Part shown: positions 1 to 7,715 of the stretch, in pieces | Position numbering within the stretch: position 1 is the stretch's first letter | Layout: each line of letters begins with the position of its first letter | NCBI GenBank assembly: GCA_016185505.1 | Contig: JACPNL010000002.1 | Location: 1 to 51,402, forward strand | DNA length: 51,402 nucleotides | Direction of reading: 5' to 3' | Origin: Candidatus Yanofskyibacteriota bacterium | Lineage (GTDB): Bacteria; Patescibacteriota; Minisyncoccia; 2-02-FULL-40-12; GWA2-44-9 | Program-made: the position numbers and the translations under genes | The notes under the pieces: generated by a model | Seen by the model: the letters and a program-made list of their open reading frames with translations, nothing else | The model's database searches: none | Told to the model about the DNA's origin: nothing

Positions 1-44
1 AGCGGGCATAGCGGAGTTATTTAATTTGTGACATTAGTCATCTT

Positions 45-66
45 ATCCCCAGTTTTGGGGATTTTA
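45..66 (+). terminator. Intrinsic terminator-like hairpin
   Basis: ATCCCC and GGGGAT arms with a six-base loop are followed by TTTTAT. It probably ends the gene to the left of the window and precedes the first complete gene. Confidence 0.5.
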
Positions 67-109
67 TATTATTAAATTTAGTCGTATACTGTTAAGTGAT
101 ATTCATTTT

Positions 110-988
110 ATGAATAAAAATCATCACTTTATTGACCCAATCGACTCCAGAGAGTACGATTTTGCGATCGGGTTGCTGCGGGATTTTTTTAAAAAATCAG
201 GATTTACAGAAGCGGCGGTTCAACATCGTCTTTCCATTCTATCTGCCTGTGAGGACCCATTTAATGTGGCGACGTTCAATTATGCCGGAGAGGTCTGGCC
301 TTTGCCCCAGACAGGACAAATGTGGCTGGAGCACGAGTTGTTGCATAATCCTAAAGAAAAAGGATTTTTTTGCGTTACTACAAGTTATCGGCAAGAGCCG
401 GATCCTAAACCCGGTAGACACAACCTCATCTTTCCTATGTTTGAGTTTGAGTTTAAGGGTTCAATGGATATTTTGAGGAAATTAGAGGCAGATCTTTTAA
501 GATATGTCGGTTTTAGGAAAAAGACCAAATTCCCAGGCGGGAAATATAAGAGTTTGGCCAAGAGTTATGGCACAGAAGAAATTACCGGCGAGCATGAGAT
601 AAAAATCAAAGAAAAGTTCGGTTCGGTTTATTTTTTAGAGTATTTTCCCGAATACACATCGCCGTTCTGGAATATGAAACGCCAAGGAGATGTTGCTAAG
701 AAGATTGATGTTATTCTCCATGGGATTGAGACCATTGGTTCAGCGGAGAGGAGTACAAGCGCGAAAGAAATGCGTGATAGATTCTACAATATCAGCGAAG
801 GAGCGTATGCTAAGACGCTTTTCGCCAAATTTACGAAGGCAAGAGTAGAGAAGGAGCTGGAGGATTTCCTGTCCCTTAAATTTTTCCCTCGCTCCGGCGG
901 CGGTATCGGCATGAATCGCTGGATCCGCGCCTTGAAGCTTGAAGGCCTGATGTCGGATACCAGTCGGTATCCGACTAGTCCAGCATAG
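110..988 (+). CDS. Class II aminoacyl-tRNA synthetase-like catalytic domain protein (Asp/Asn type, no anticodon domain)
   Basis: The 292-aa protein has the class II synthetase core of the aspartyl/asparaginyl group. A motif-2-like stretch (RQEP...GRHN...FEFEF, residues ~94-115) and a motif 3 ending (GGGIGMNRW, residues ~264-272) are both visible. There is no room for an N-terminal OB-fold anticodon domain. Stand-alone cores of this kind in archaea are asparagine-synthetase-related paralogues of about the same length, so amide or aminoacyl-adenylate chemistry on a free amino acid is possible. The exact substrate cannot be read from the sequence. ATG start; a strong terminator follows the stop. 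Confidence 0.7.
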   Translation: MNKNHHFIDPIDSREYDFAIGLLRDFFKKSGFTEAAVQHRLSILSACEDPFNVATFNYAGEVWPLPQTGQMWLEHELLHNPKEKGFFCVTTSYRQEPDPKPGRHNLIFPMFEFEFKGSMDILRKLEADLLRYVGFRKKTKFPGGKYKSLAKSYGTEEITGEHEIKIKEKFGSVYFLEYFPEYTSPFWNMKRQGDVAKKIDVILHGIETIGSAERSTSAKEMRDRFYNISEGAYAKTLFAKFTKARVEKELEDFLSLKFFPRSGGGIGMNRWIRALKLEGLMSDTSRYPTSPA

Positions 989-1023
989 AATTGTGCTGGG
1001 CCGGATTTCTCGTAAAAAGCTTT

Positions 1024-1046
1024 CCCCGCCGTGGCGGGGTTTTATT
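1024..1046 (+). terminator. Rho-independent terminator
   Basis: CCCCGCC and GGCGGGG form a seven-pair GC stem with a two-base GT loop, followed by TTTTATT. It sits 36 bases after the stop of the synthetase-like gene. Confidence 0.8.
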
Positions 1047-1130
1047 ATTTGTGGTAAATTTTTTATATGGATTTGAACAGGAGGCGCTTTGTATTTTCTC
1101 CTCGGCTAATATATTAGTTTTGACCCCCCC

Positions 1131-1159
1131 TTTACATTATTCTTATAATTTGATATACT
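1131..1159 (+). promoter_or_regulatory. Sigma-70-type promoter
   Basis: TTTACA (1131-1136), a 17-base spacer and TATACT (1154-1159) fit the housekeeping consensus. Transcription would start near 1166, about 65 bases before the secreted metalloprotease-like gene. Confidence 0.6.
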
Positions 1160-1231
1160 TATTATTGAAGGGTCGGAAGATCCAAGGTCGATATGATTTT
1201 TAGTGCATTTTCTTAGTTAATTTAAACCATT

Positions 1232-2050
1232 ATGATTATTTCAAGACCTAGCGTCAAAGCTGTAGTTATCCTTGCGTCTGTTCTATTCGTCGCCGGCGGA
1301 ACGTTTGTTTACGCGAACCATTCATGGGGAGGTTACCACTGGGCGCGCACGTCTAACCCATTTACTCTTAAACTCGGGGATAACGTTTCAAGCGCGTGGA
1401 ACACCTATCTTAACGAAGCATCGTCTGACTGGAGCGCCTCCACGATACTTGACACAGCAGTTGTTCAAGGTGGTACTAAACCTAGAAACTGCCGAGCCAC
1501 GAATGGTCAGGTAGAGGTTTGTAGCAGCAAATACGGTTTTAACGGATGGTTAGGTGTCGCTTCAATATGGATAAGCGGCGACCATATAGTTAAAGGGACC
1601 GCCAAGGTCAATGATTCTTATTTCAATACCGCAATGTATAACACTCCCGCGTGGAGAAGGTTGGTTATGTGCCAGGAAATCGCCCATACTTTCGGGCTTG
1701 ATCACCAAGATGAGGAATTTAACAACGCCAATTTAGGTAGTTGTATGGATTACACCAACGACCCGGATGGAGGGCTGGACGGGTTTGTAAATGATGATCC
1801 GTCAAACGAACACCCAAACGCGCATGATTATGAGCAGCTTGAGGCGATCTATTCTCACTTTGATTCAACGGCAACGGTCAGACAAACCGCTTCCGGCCGC
1901 GGCCGTTTTGGAAACGGTCATGAAGCCGACGATGTCTCTGATGATTGGGGCAAAAAAATCCGGAAGGACTTAAGAGGCAGAACTTCGCTGCATGTCCGCG
2001 ATCTCGGAAATGCCGAAAAAGTATTTACCTTTATTTTCTGGACCGATTAA
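1232..2050 (+). CDS. Secreted metzincin-like protein with altered zinc motif
   Basis: A 272-aa protein with an N-terminal signal peptide or anchor (hydrophobic residues ~8-27). It has a matrixin-like site at residues ~147-158 (CQEIAHTFGLDHQ) and a downstream SCMDY, which matches the usual Met-turn. The canonical first zinc His of HExxHxxGxxH is Gln here (QEIAHTFGLDH), so metal binding or catalysis may be altered. The Cys before it and the Cys of SCMDY could form a disulfide. It has its own promoter and a terminator after the stop, so it is probably monocistronic. No Shine-Dalgarno is evident. Substrate unknown. Confidence 0.65.
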   Translation: MIISRPSVKAVVILASVLFVAGGTFVYANHSWGGYHWARTSNPFTLKLGDNVSSAWNTYLNEASSDWSASTILDTAVVQGGTKPRNCRATNGQVEVCSSKYGFNGWLGVASIWISGDHIVKGTAKVNDSYFNTAMYNTPAWRRLVMCQEIAHTFGLDHQDEEFNNANLGSCMDYTNDPDGGLDGFVNDDPSNEHPNAHDYEQLEAIYSHFDSTATVRQTASGRGRFGNGHEADDVSDDWGKKIRKDLRGRTSLHVRDLGNAEKVFTFIFWTD

Positions 2051-2075
2051 TCCTCAACGTTTTCAAGGATAAACG

Positions 2076-2114
2076 CAAACGATCTCTCGATTTTTGAGGG
2101 GTTGTTTGTTTTTT
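2076..2114 (+). terminator. Terminator-like hairpin
   Basis: CAAAC...GTTTG outer arms enclose CTCTC...GAGGGG and are followed by six T. It lies just after the metalloprotease-like gene. Confidence 0.5.
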
Positions 2115-2137
2115 AGAGATTGTATAAACTTAAAACC

Positions 2138-2632
2138 ATGAGTATCAAGAATACTAAAGTCCTTCTTGCTCTTGGCATTATTACTGTTGCCGGTATCGGC
2201 GCGATGTTTTTATTTTTGGGAAATCATGACGAGTCCGGCTCCGTCGGAAATTCCGCTGGACTTTTTGTCGGAGGAAACGCGATTTATGTCGCGGAGCAGC
2301 CGCCTTCAAACACCGTCTCAGTCGAGATCGTGCGTCTTGAAAAACCCGGATTTGCGGCAGTCCATGAAGATATAAATGAAGCGCCTGGGAAAATTTTGGG
2401 CGCAAGTGGCCTGATCATGTCTGGCGAGACAGACGATCCTTTTTTGATAACGCTCTCCCGCTCAACATTAGACGGGGAGACAATTTATATCATGCTTCAT
2501 TTTGATAACGGGGATGGCGTATTTGATGCGACAAAAGACAAGCCGGTTGTTGATCCCGTTGCTAATGAGCCGATGATGGCGATTGTCGTAATAAGTAAAT
2601 ATGCGACTGAGTCAGACACAACGAATCCCTAG
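2138..2632 (+). CDS. Membrane-anchored DUF7282-like extracellular protein
   Basis: A 164-aa protein with one N-terminal transmembrane or signal segment (residues ~7-27) and an exported domain. The pattern VSVEIVRLEKPGFAAVHED, then ILGASGLIMSGETDD, then HFDNGDGVFD resembles the DUF7282 family of surface proteins known mainly from archaea and some bacteria. That match is from memory of the family pattern. The ATG at 2138 is preferred over an upstream TTG at 2120 because the hydrophobic segment follows it directly. Function unknown. Confidence 0.6.
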   Translation: MSIKNTKVLLALGIITVAGIGAMFLFLGNHDESGSVGNSAGLFVGGNAIYVAEQPPSNTVSVEIVRLEKPGFAAVHEDINEAPGKILGASGLIMSGETDDPFLITLSRSTLDGETIYIMLHFDNGDGVFDATKDKPVVDPVANEPMMAIVVISKYATESDTTNP

Positions 2633-2657
2633 GGACAGTTATTTTCCGAATGACTGC

Positions 2658-2687
2658 TTGTTTTTATTATAAATTTAATTGTATAAT
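2658..2687 (+). promoter_or_regulatory. Promoter giving an almost leaderless transcript
   Basis: TTGTTT (2658-2663), an 18-base spacer and TATAAT (2682-2687). The start codon of the next gene is at 2696, only eight bases after the -10 box, so the RNA would begin within a few bases of the ATG and carry no Shine-Dalgarno. Confidence 0.55.
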
Positions 2688-2695
2688 TTCAAGGT

Positions 2696-3328
2696 ATGAC
2701 AGATGAACAATTAACCAACAAAGAAAAGTACGAACTGCGCAGGCAGGAAAAAGGGTCGGAGCAGGCGCGGCAGGACAGGAAAAAGACGGCAAGAAGATAT
2801 TTCACCAGATCTTTAGTTCTGATTATCGTCGTCGCGGTTGGTTATGGTGTATATCTTTTGTCCAAGAGTTCAGAACCGGAAGGGGAGGACTTCAGCCGGG
2901 TTATACCCGATATGGGCCGCAATCATATCCCTGACGGTTCTGCTCCGTCAATCGCGTATAATTCAAATCCGCCGACTTCCGGCGACCATTATGGCGCGCC
3001 GGCGCGCCCGGGTTTTCGGGACGAAGCTATTCCTGACGGCAATCTAATACATAGCTTGGAACACGGACTCGTCTGGGTTTCTTATCATCCTCGCATCGGC
3101 GAAGAGGCGGAGAAATTGCGCGACATCACCGGCCCGACTACGGTAGTTATGCCACGGGAAGCAAATGATACTGATATTGCTGTTGCTTCTTGGGGTCGTT
3201 TGGATATGTTTAATCTTGAAGACGGCACCCTTGACGCCGATGATCTCCAGCGTATTAGCGACTTTGTAAAACGCTATTCAAACAAAGGGCCCGAACGCCT
3301 CTCTCCCGGCCAGCACGGCGGGATATAG
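2696..3328 (+). CDS. DUF3105 family membrane-anchored protein
   Basis: 210 aa. A charged cytoplasmic N-terminus (residues 1-38) is followed by one transmembrane segment (~40-60) and an exported domain with the DUF3105 signatures NPPTSGDHY (~98-106) and SLEHGLVWVSY (~121-131). The conserved His residues suggest metal binding, but the family has no assigned reaction. It is followed at once by a 38-aa membrane protein and tyrosine phenol-lyase, so the three may share a transcript from the promoter at 2658. Confidence 0.75.
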   Translation: MTDEQLTNKEKYELRRQEKGSEQARQDRKKTARRYFTRSLVLIIVVAVGYGVYLLSKSSEPEGEDFSRVIPDMGRNHIPDGSAPSIAYNSNPPTSGDHYGAPARPGFRDEAIPDGNLIHSLEHGLVWVSYHPRIGEEAEKLRDITGPTTVVMPREANDTDIAVASWGRLDMFNLEDGTLDADDLQRISDFVKRYSNKGPERLSPGQHGGI

Positions 3329-3332
3329 CATC

Positions 3333-3449
3333 ATGAGCGGAGAATTGGGAATTTTGAGCGTCGTCTTGCTTGTGTTCTCGACCGTTTTTATTAGCAAGAA
3401 AATCATTGCGCCATTAACGTGTGACGTAATAATGGCTAAAAACAAATGA
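3333..3449 (+). CDS. 38-aa single-pass membrane protein, overlapping the tpl start
   Basis: An ATG-initiated reading frame of 38 codons (MSGELGILSVVLLVF...MAKNK) with one hydrophobic segment and a basic end. Its TGA stop overlaps the ATG of the next gene in an ATGA arrangement (3446-3449), a classic translational coupling layout. It starts five bases after the DUF3105 stop. No family is recognised; the overlap and the membrane-protein composition are the support. Confidence 0.5.
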   Translation: MSGELGILSVVLLVFSTVFISKKIIAPLTCDVIMAKNK

Positions 3450-4801
3450 TTCCTCCTCCATATAAAAATAAAGTGATTGAACCGATAGTTTTGATTGCCA
3501 AAGAAAAGAGAATTAAAGCGATTGAAGAAGCCGGTTATAACACTTTCCTTTTAAGGTCCCAAGATGTCTACGTTGATCTGCTTACCGATAGCGGCACCTC
3601 GGCGATGTCTGACAGTCAGTGGTCGGGGATGATGCTGGGGGATGAGGCCTATGCCGGCAGTAGGAATTTTTATGCTTTGGAGCAAGCGGTGAGTGATGTG
3701 TTTGGCTATAAATACGTCGTTCCAACCCACCAAGGGCGAGCCGCGGAACACTTGATAGCAAAAATTCTTATCAACAAAAAGGGCGGTTGCGTACCGAATA
3801 ATTTTTATTTTACCACCAGCCGCGTCCACCAAGAACTTGCTGGTGGGACTTGGGTTGATGTTGGTATTCCTGAAGCAAACGATCCGTCCAACGCCCATTC
3901 GTTCAAAGGAAATATTGACGCTGATAAGCTGAAACAGGTGATCAAAAATAAAAAGAATATTCCATTTGTACGTATAGAGGCCTGCTTGAATATGGCTGGC
4001 GGTCAGCCGTTCTCAATGGCTAATATTATCCAGGTCAGTTCGATCTGCCGGCGCCACGGTATCTTCTTGCTTTTAGACGCGACTCGGGTGGTTGAGAATG
4101 CTTATTTTATAAAGCAACGCGAGAATGGCTATTCGAAAAAAACATTAGCAGAAATTATCCGAGAAATATGCTCTTATACCGATGGCTGTACGATGTCTTC
4201 AAAAAAAGACCACATGGTTAATATGGGTGGATTTCTGGCCACAAACAGTAAAAAGGTTTTTGAAAAGGCAAAAGAACTTGTCGTGGTCTATGAAGGCCTG
4301 CACACTTATGGCGGTCTTGCCGGCCGCGACATGGAAGCAATAGCCCGGGGAATTAGGGAGTCGGCGGAATGTGAAGAATATGTTGAACATTATGTTTCGC
4401 AAGTCCGGTATCTCTGGGAAAAACTTAAAAAGTCAGGCATTTCGGTTGTCGAACCGGCCGGCGCTCACGCAGTTTTTATTGATGCTAAGAAATTTTATCC
4501 GCATATTCCGCAAAACCGATTTCCGGCTCAGACCCTTGCCGCTGAAATTTATGTTGAAGGCGGTGTCCGTGTTATGGAGCGGGGGATCGTTTCCGGCAAG
4601 CACGGCCGGGAAGCGTACAATGGTCCCGAGTTGGTTAGGGTCACGATTCCGCGGCGCGTTTACGATCTTGCTCATCTCCAATATGTCGTCGAGACAATAA
4701 AGTCGGTTAGCAAATCGGCCAAGCTCCCTAAGGGGCTTAAATTTGTTTACGAGCCGCCGACTCTTAGGTTTTTCCAAGCCAGATTTAAGAAAGTAAAGTG
4801 A
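3446..4801 (+). CDS. tpl: Tyrosine phenol-lyase (beta-eliminating lyase)
   Basis: 451 aa, close to the usual 456 aa of tyrosine phenol-lyase, a PLP enzyme that cleaves L-tyrosine to phenol, pyruvate and ammonia. Family landmarks run the full length: NTFLLRSQDVYVDLLTDSGT, PTHQGRAAE, NMAGGQPFSMAN, DATRVVENAYF, the PLP-lysine region TMSSKKDHMVNMGGFL (~residues 249-264), VYEGLHTYGGLAGRDME and the end LRFFQARF. The VRVMERG segment keeps the Arg typical of tyrosine phenol-lyase, and the terminal FF pair also favours it over tryptophanase. The start overlaps the upstream small gene by four bases. Confidence 0.82.
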   Translation: MIPPPYKNKVIEPIVLIAKEKRIKAIEEAGYNTFLLRSQDVYVDLLTDSGTSAMSDSQWSGMMLGDEAYAGSRNFYALEQAVSDVFGYKYVVPTHQGRAAEHLIAKILINKKGGCVPNNFYFTTSRVHQELAGGTWVDVGIPEANDPSNAHSFKGNIDADKLKQVIKNKKNIPFVRIEACLNMAGGQPFSMANIIQVSSICRRHGIFLLLDATRVVENAYFIKQRENGYSKKTLAEIIREICSYTDGCTMSSKKDHMVNMGGFLATNSKKVFEKAKELVVVYEGLHTYGGLAGRDMEAIARGIRESAECEEYVEHYVSQVRYLWEKLKKSGISVVEPAGAHAVFIDAKKFYPHIPQNRFPAQTLAAEIYVEGGVRVMERGIVSGKHGREAYNGPELVRVTIPRRVYDLAHLQYVVETIKSVSKSAKLPKGLKFVYEPPTLRFFQARFKKVK

Positions 4802-4849
4802 TTATAGAGGGATTTAAATGTTTTGACTCGTATTCGGGAAAAGAGTAAT

Positions 4850-5293
4850 ATGATTAATATGACGAAACAAGGAGTTATTTTGTTTTTGATCTTAAGTTTT
4901 ACGGGATTGGCCGTTTTTGGATTTTTAGGAATGGGGTCTCATGAGATGGAACACGGCGGTATCAACGGCTGTCTCGCAGCTCTCCAAAGGGAGACAGGGT
5001 GTCCTGCGCCGGCAAGTCCTTTTGAGTTTGCCGTTTTTCACCTTAGCGCATTCAAGATATTTTCCTCGGCTAATATGGGAGCAGCGATTCTTTTGAGCAT
5101 GATGCTCGCTATATTGACGTTGTTTCTCGCCTCTCTTTTTCAAATTTTTGAGCCGAAGTTGTCGGTAATTCCGGCAACAGAGAGCGCTTTTATAGGATAC
5201 CCCCGGTCATACGAGTTTCACTCTCCCAACGAGTTGAGATTTATTCGTTGGTTAGCGCTTCACGAAAAGCGCGATGCCGCCTTTTCGGTCTAG
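4850..5293 (+). CDS. Two-pass membrane protein, function unknown
   Basis: 147 aa with two hydrophobic segments (residues ~6-26 and ~75-102). A loop between them contains HEMEHGG, two Cys (GCLAALQRETGCP) and an SAFKIFSS segment. The His/Met/Cys-rich loop is the sort of sequence that can bind copper or another soft metal, and the neighbours are redox and copper genes, but this is inference. ATG 4850 is chosen because GGAAAAG lies at normal spacing; a TTG at 4823 would add nine residues. Confidence 0.55.
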   Translation: MINMTKQGVILFLILSFTGLAVFGFLGMGSHEMEHGGINGCLAALQRETGCPAPASPFEFAVFHLSAFKIFSSANMGAAILLSMMLAILTLFLASLFQIFEPKLSVIPATESAFIGYPRSYEFHSPNELRFIRWLALHEKRDAAFSV

Positions 5294-5384
5294 GTTCTCT
5301 GGGTTTTAATAGCCGTTTTTCGGTTGATTATTGCAGAGGACCTGAATCAGAAGGCGGTTTTTGTTTTATTTAATTTATAGCATT

Positions 5385-5888
5385 ATGAACAAATTAAAAT
5401 CGATTTTTTACTTTGTAATTATTTTTGGGGCGGCAATTGGGATATTGGTTTGGATCGCGGGGCCGGATGATATTTCTGGCGGCGCGGACAATGTGGTTTC
5501 GGCGGGCAACTTAATTCTGGACGAGGCATTTTTTGACTTCGGAAATATCTCAATGGCGGCGGGCGTCGTGTCGCATGAATTTAAGGTTATAAACGCGGGC
5601 GACGGCGAGGAGGTAATTAACCAGATCTATACTTCGTGTATGTGCACGGAAGCAAGTTTTGTTACAGAAGATACGAAATTTGGTCCGTTCGGTATGGCCG
5701 GTCATGGTTTTATCCCAAAGTTTAACGGGAAGATGGGCGCCGGTGAAGAAGCGATAATCAAGGTTGATTTTGATCCGGCCGCTCACGGGCCGGCGGGTGT
5801 CGGGCCGGTTGACAGAGTGGTATATGTTTTCCGGAAGGGCAGCGACAAGCCGTTGGAGCTTATGTTTAAGGCGGTCGTAACGCCATAA
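5385..5888 (+). CDS. DUF1573 domain protein, membrane-anchored
   Basis: 167 aa. An N-terminal transmembrane segment (~5-24) is followed by a DUF1573 immunoglobulin-like domain: FDFGNISMAAGVVSHEFKVINAG, then the CxC-type YTSCMCTEA (~77-85), then a VDFDP-like strand. Such proteins are usually exported and their Cys are thought to bind metal or take part in thiol chemistry. It lies five bases before the CcdA-like gene and is probably cotranscribed. The ATG at 5385 is preferred over a start at 5361 that would add eight unconserved residues. An imperfect inverted repeat (about 5292-5343) fills the upstream gap. Confidence 0.72.
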   Translation: MNKLKSIFYFVIIFGAAIGILVWIAGPDDISGGADNVVSAGNLILDEAFFDFGNISMAAGVVSHEFKVINAGDGEEVINQIYTSCMCTEASFVTEDTKFGPFGMAGHGFIPKFNGKMGAGEEAIIKVDFDPAAHGPAGVGPVDRVVYVFRKGSDKPLELMFKAVVTP

Positions 5889-5893
5889 TTAAA

Positions 5894-6685
5894 ATGACAA
5901 ATCAAAAACTTAAAATCAGAGGATTAATTATTGTTTTATTGGTATTGGCTGGTATTTTTGTCTTTTTTCGATTCGGCTCAACGGGTACGGCTGTTTTGTG
6001 GAATTTGTCTAATGGCGGGAAGTGGCTTCTGCCTCTTGTGGCCGTGGCGGCGCTTATAGACAGTATCAATCCTTGCGCCTTTTCTATCCTCCTTGTGACT
6101 ATCGCGTTTCTGTTCAGCGTCGGGGAATTTAGATCAAGCATTTTGAGGATAGGCGGGTCGTATATTTTTGGTATTTTTGTCGTCTATATTCTCATCGGTC
6201 TCGGTATTCTCCAAACGCTTCATTTTTTCAATACGCCGAATTTCATGGCAAAGGTTGGAGCATTACTTCTTGTCGTATTGGGAGGTATAAATCTTGTCAA
6301 TGAATTTTTTCCAGCTTTTCCGTTAAAGCTTAAAGTTCCTCATGTCGCGCATCGCAAAATAGCCGAGTTGCTGGAACGGAGCTCAATGGGAATGGCGTTT
6401 CTTCTCGGCGCTTTTGTGGGTTTGTGCGAATTTCCATGCACGGGCGGACCGTATTTGATGGTGCTTGGCTTATTGCATGATCAAGCGACATATCTTAAGG
6501 GGTTGTCTTATCTGATATTTTACAATTTGATATTTATTGCGCCTTTAGTTGTGATCTTGTTTATAGCCAGCAACGAATCATTGTTAAATAAAGTTCAAGC
6601 GTGGCAGAGAACGGAACGTAAAGACATGAGGATTTGGGGAGGCATCGCGATGATACTGCTCGGCATTCTTATATTTTATTTGTGA
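5894..6685 (+). CDS. ccdA: CcdA/DsbD-type transmembrane thiol-disulfide transporter
   Basis: 263 aa with about seven hydrophobic segments. The two reactive Cys regions of the family are present, DSINPCAFSILL (~56-67) and GLCEFPCTGGPYL (~179-191). CcdA passes reducing equivalents from cytoplasmic thioredoxin to exported thioredoxin-like or metal-handling proteins. The partners are nearby: a DUF1573 protein upstream and a membrane-anchored WCSHC thioredoxin-like protein downstream. The second region has an extra Cys pair (CEFPC) seen in CcdA-like proteins linked to copper or DUF1573. ATG 5894 follows the previous stop directly. Confidence 0.82.
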   Translation: MTNQKLKIRGLIIVLLVLAGIFVFFRFGSTGTAVLWNLSNGGKWLLPLVAVAALIDSINPCAFSILLVTIAFLFSVGEFRSSILRIGGSYIFGIFVVYILIGLGILQTLHFFNTPNFMAKVGALLLVVLGGINLVNEFFPAFPLKLKVPHVAHRKIAELLERSSMGMAFLLGAFVGLCEFPCTGGPYLMVLGLLHDQATYLKGLSYLIFYNLIFIAPLVVILFIASNESLLNKVQAWQRTERKDMRIWGGIAMILLGILIFYL

Positions 6686-6691
6686 TACGCG

Positions 6692-6756
6692 TCCCGTTAG
6701 AGGTCTCGCCGAGTCTGACTCGGTCAAAGACCTTGGCGGGGCTACCTCTAATGGGA
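6692..6756. repeat. Inverted-repeat element (TCCCGTTAGA family), copy 1
   Basis: Outer arms TCCCGTTAGAGGT (6692-6704) and ACCTCTAATGGGA (6744-6756) enclose inner hairpins (CTCGCC with GGCGGGG, and GAGTC with GACTC). The last base is the A of the next gene's ATG. A second copy with the same geometry is at 11282-11411. Confidence 0.75.
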
Positions 6757-7154
6757 TGAAAATCAGAATATGTTTAATATGCGCCGGAGTTAGTTTAACG
6801 TGGCTACTGATCTTAGCCGGTCTTAATTTCGGCTGGCTGGCGGCTGACGGCTGGCTGCTGATAGCCGCGATAGCTATGGGCGGAACCGTAGTCGGCATTG
6901 CTTATCAAGGAGAAAAAAGATCCAAATGGGCCGCGGATAATACTATGAAATTCAAAGCGTCAGTGATATTGACAGGATTTGTATTGGCTTATCTCGCCTT
7001 GAGCTTTATTAGTTGGACCGCTTTTTGGGTCGCATTCGCGATCTTGGGGCTAGTCGCATATGTATATTTTGTAATGCCGGACAGAGCCGAAGAAATCACT
7101 AAAGACACGGCTAGGATCCAAGAAATAGAAGAAAAATTAAAAAATTGCTGCTAA
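6756..7154 (+). CDS. Integral membrane protein with C-terminal CC, unknown
   Basis: 132 aa with four hydrophobic stretches in two pairs (about 5-25, 31-49, 69-88 and 91-109), followed by a charged, probably helical tail ending in two Cys (KNCC). No family is recognised. The ATG is formed at the right end of an inverted-repeat element and no Shine-Dalgarno is present. It lies between the CcdA-like and thioredoxin-like genes, so the terminal Cys pair could interact with thiols or copper (inference). Confidence 0.6.
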   Translation: MKIRICLICAGVSLTWLLILAGLNFGWLAADGWLLIAAIAMGGTVVGIAYQGEKRSKWAADNTMKFKASVILTGFVLAYLALSFISWTAFWVAFAILGLVAYVYFVMPDRAEEITKDTARIQEIEEKLKNCC

Positions 7155-7188
7155 GCGCTGCGGCTAAATTAAAAATTAAAAACGAAAA

Positions 7189-7566
7189 ATGAAAAAATTC
7201 AGATTAAAATTAAAAATTTTTACATTTTGCATTGTCATTTTGATTTTTGCATTTTACATTTTGATCTTACTTAACCGCAAAAACTCAGCACAAACAGATT
7301 TGGACATTTTTGCTCAGTGTTTAACTCAAAGTGGTGTAGTAATGTACGGAGCGGATTGGTGTTCGCACTGCAAGAATGAGAAAAAAGCGTTCGGCGATTC
7401 TTTCCGGCTGGTTAATTATGTGGAGTGTCCTGATAATCCAAATTTGTGTCTTGAAAAAGAAATTAAGGGATATCCGACGTGGGTTTTCCCAAGCGGTAAA
7501 AAACTGGAAGGCGAACAAGGACTTGAGAATCTATCGCGCGAGAGCGGCTGTACCCTTCCCGATTAG
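7189..7566 (+). CDS. Membrane-anchored thioredoxin-like protein (WCSHC)
   Basis: 125 aa: one N-terminal transmembrane anchor (~7-28), then a short thioredoxin-like domain with active site ADWCSHCKNE (~55-64) and the cis-Pro region GYPTWVF (~90-96). Additional Cys (VECPDN, NLCLEKE, SGCTLPD) are present. The domain resembles the one found fused to or encoded beside bacterial VKOR proteins, and a stand-alone VKOR is encoded at 16606. Likely exported-side thiol exchange, with CcdA as a possible reductant. The anchor is encoded by an AT-rich low-complexity stretch like those in nearby intergenic repeats. Confidence 0.72.
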   Translation: MKKFRLKLKIFTFCIVILIFAFYILILLNRKNSAQTDLDIFAQCLTQSGVVMYGADWCSHCKNEKKAFGDSFRLVNYVECPDNPNLCLEKEIKGYPTWVFPSGKKLEGEQGLENLSRESGCTLPD

Positions 7567-7590
7567 CAGATAAATTAATGATTAAAACTA

Positions 7591-7699
7591 CCTGTGGATA
7601 AACGACTTGTCCCGATTCGTTTTCAACGAATCGAGGATCCTCGATTTGCTAATCATGCTTTACATGAAGCAAATCGGGACGAAGTCGTTTATCCACAGG
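7591..7699. repeat. Palindrome I copy A, split by a nested element II
   Basis: Arms CCTGTGGATAAACGACTT (7591-7608) and AAGTCGTTTATCCACAGG (7682-7699) are those of the 39-bp palindrome I. The GCG centre is split G|CG by a 70-bp element II (7610-7679), which runs from TCCCGATT to AATCGGGA around a central AATCGAGGATCCTCGATT. Each arm holds a perfect DnaA-box sequence (TTATCCACA or its complement). Confidence 0.9.
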
Positions 7700-7715
7700 T
7701 AGAGAATGTAAAGAA

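Noticed and set aside
991-1203. 70-codon open frame after the first gene
   Set aside because: It runs through a clear terminator and into the promoter of the next gene, has no ribosome site and no family pattern.
3446-4801. Tryptophanase instead of tyrosine phenol-lyase
   Set aside because: The VRVMERG Arg and the C-terminal LRFFQARF match tyrosine phenol-lyase; tryptophanase differs at these places.
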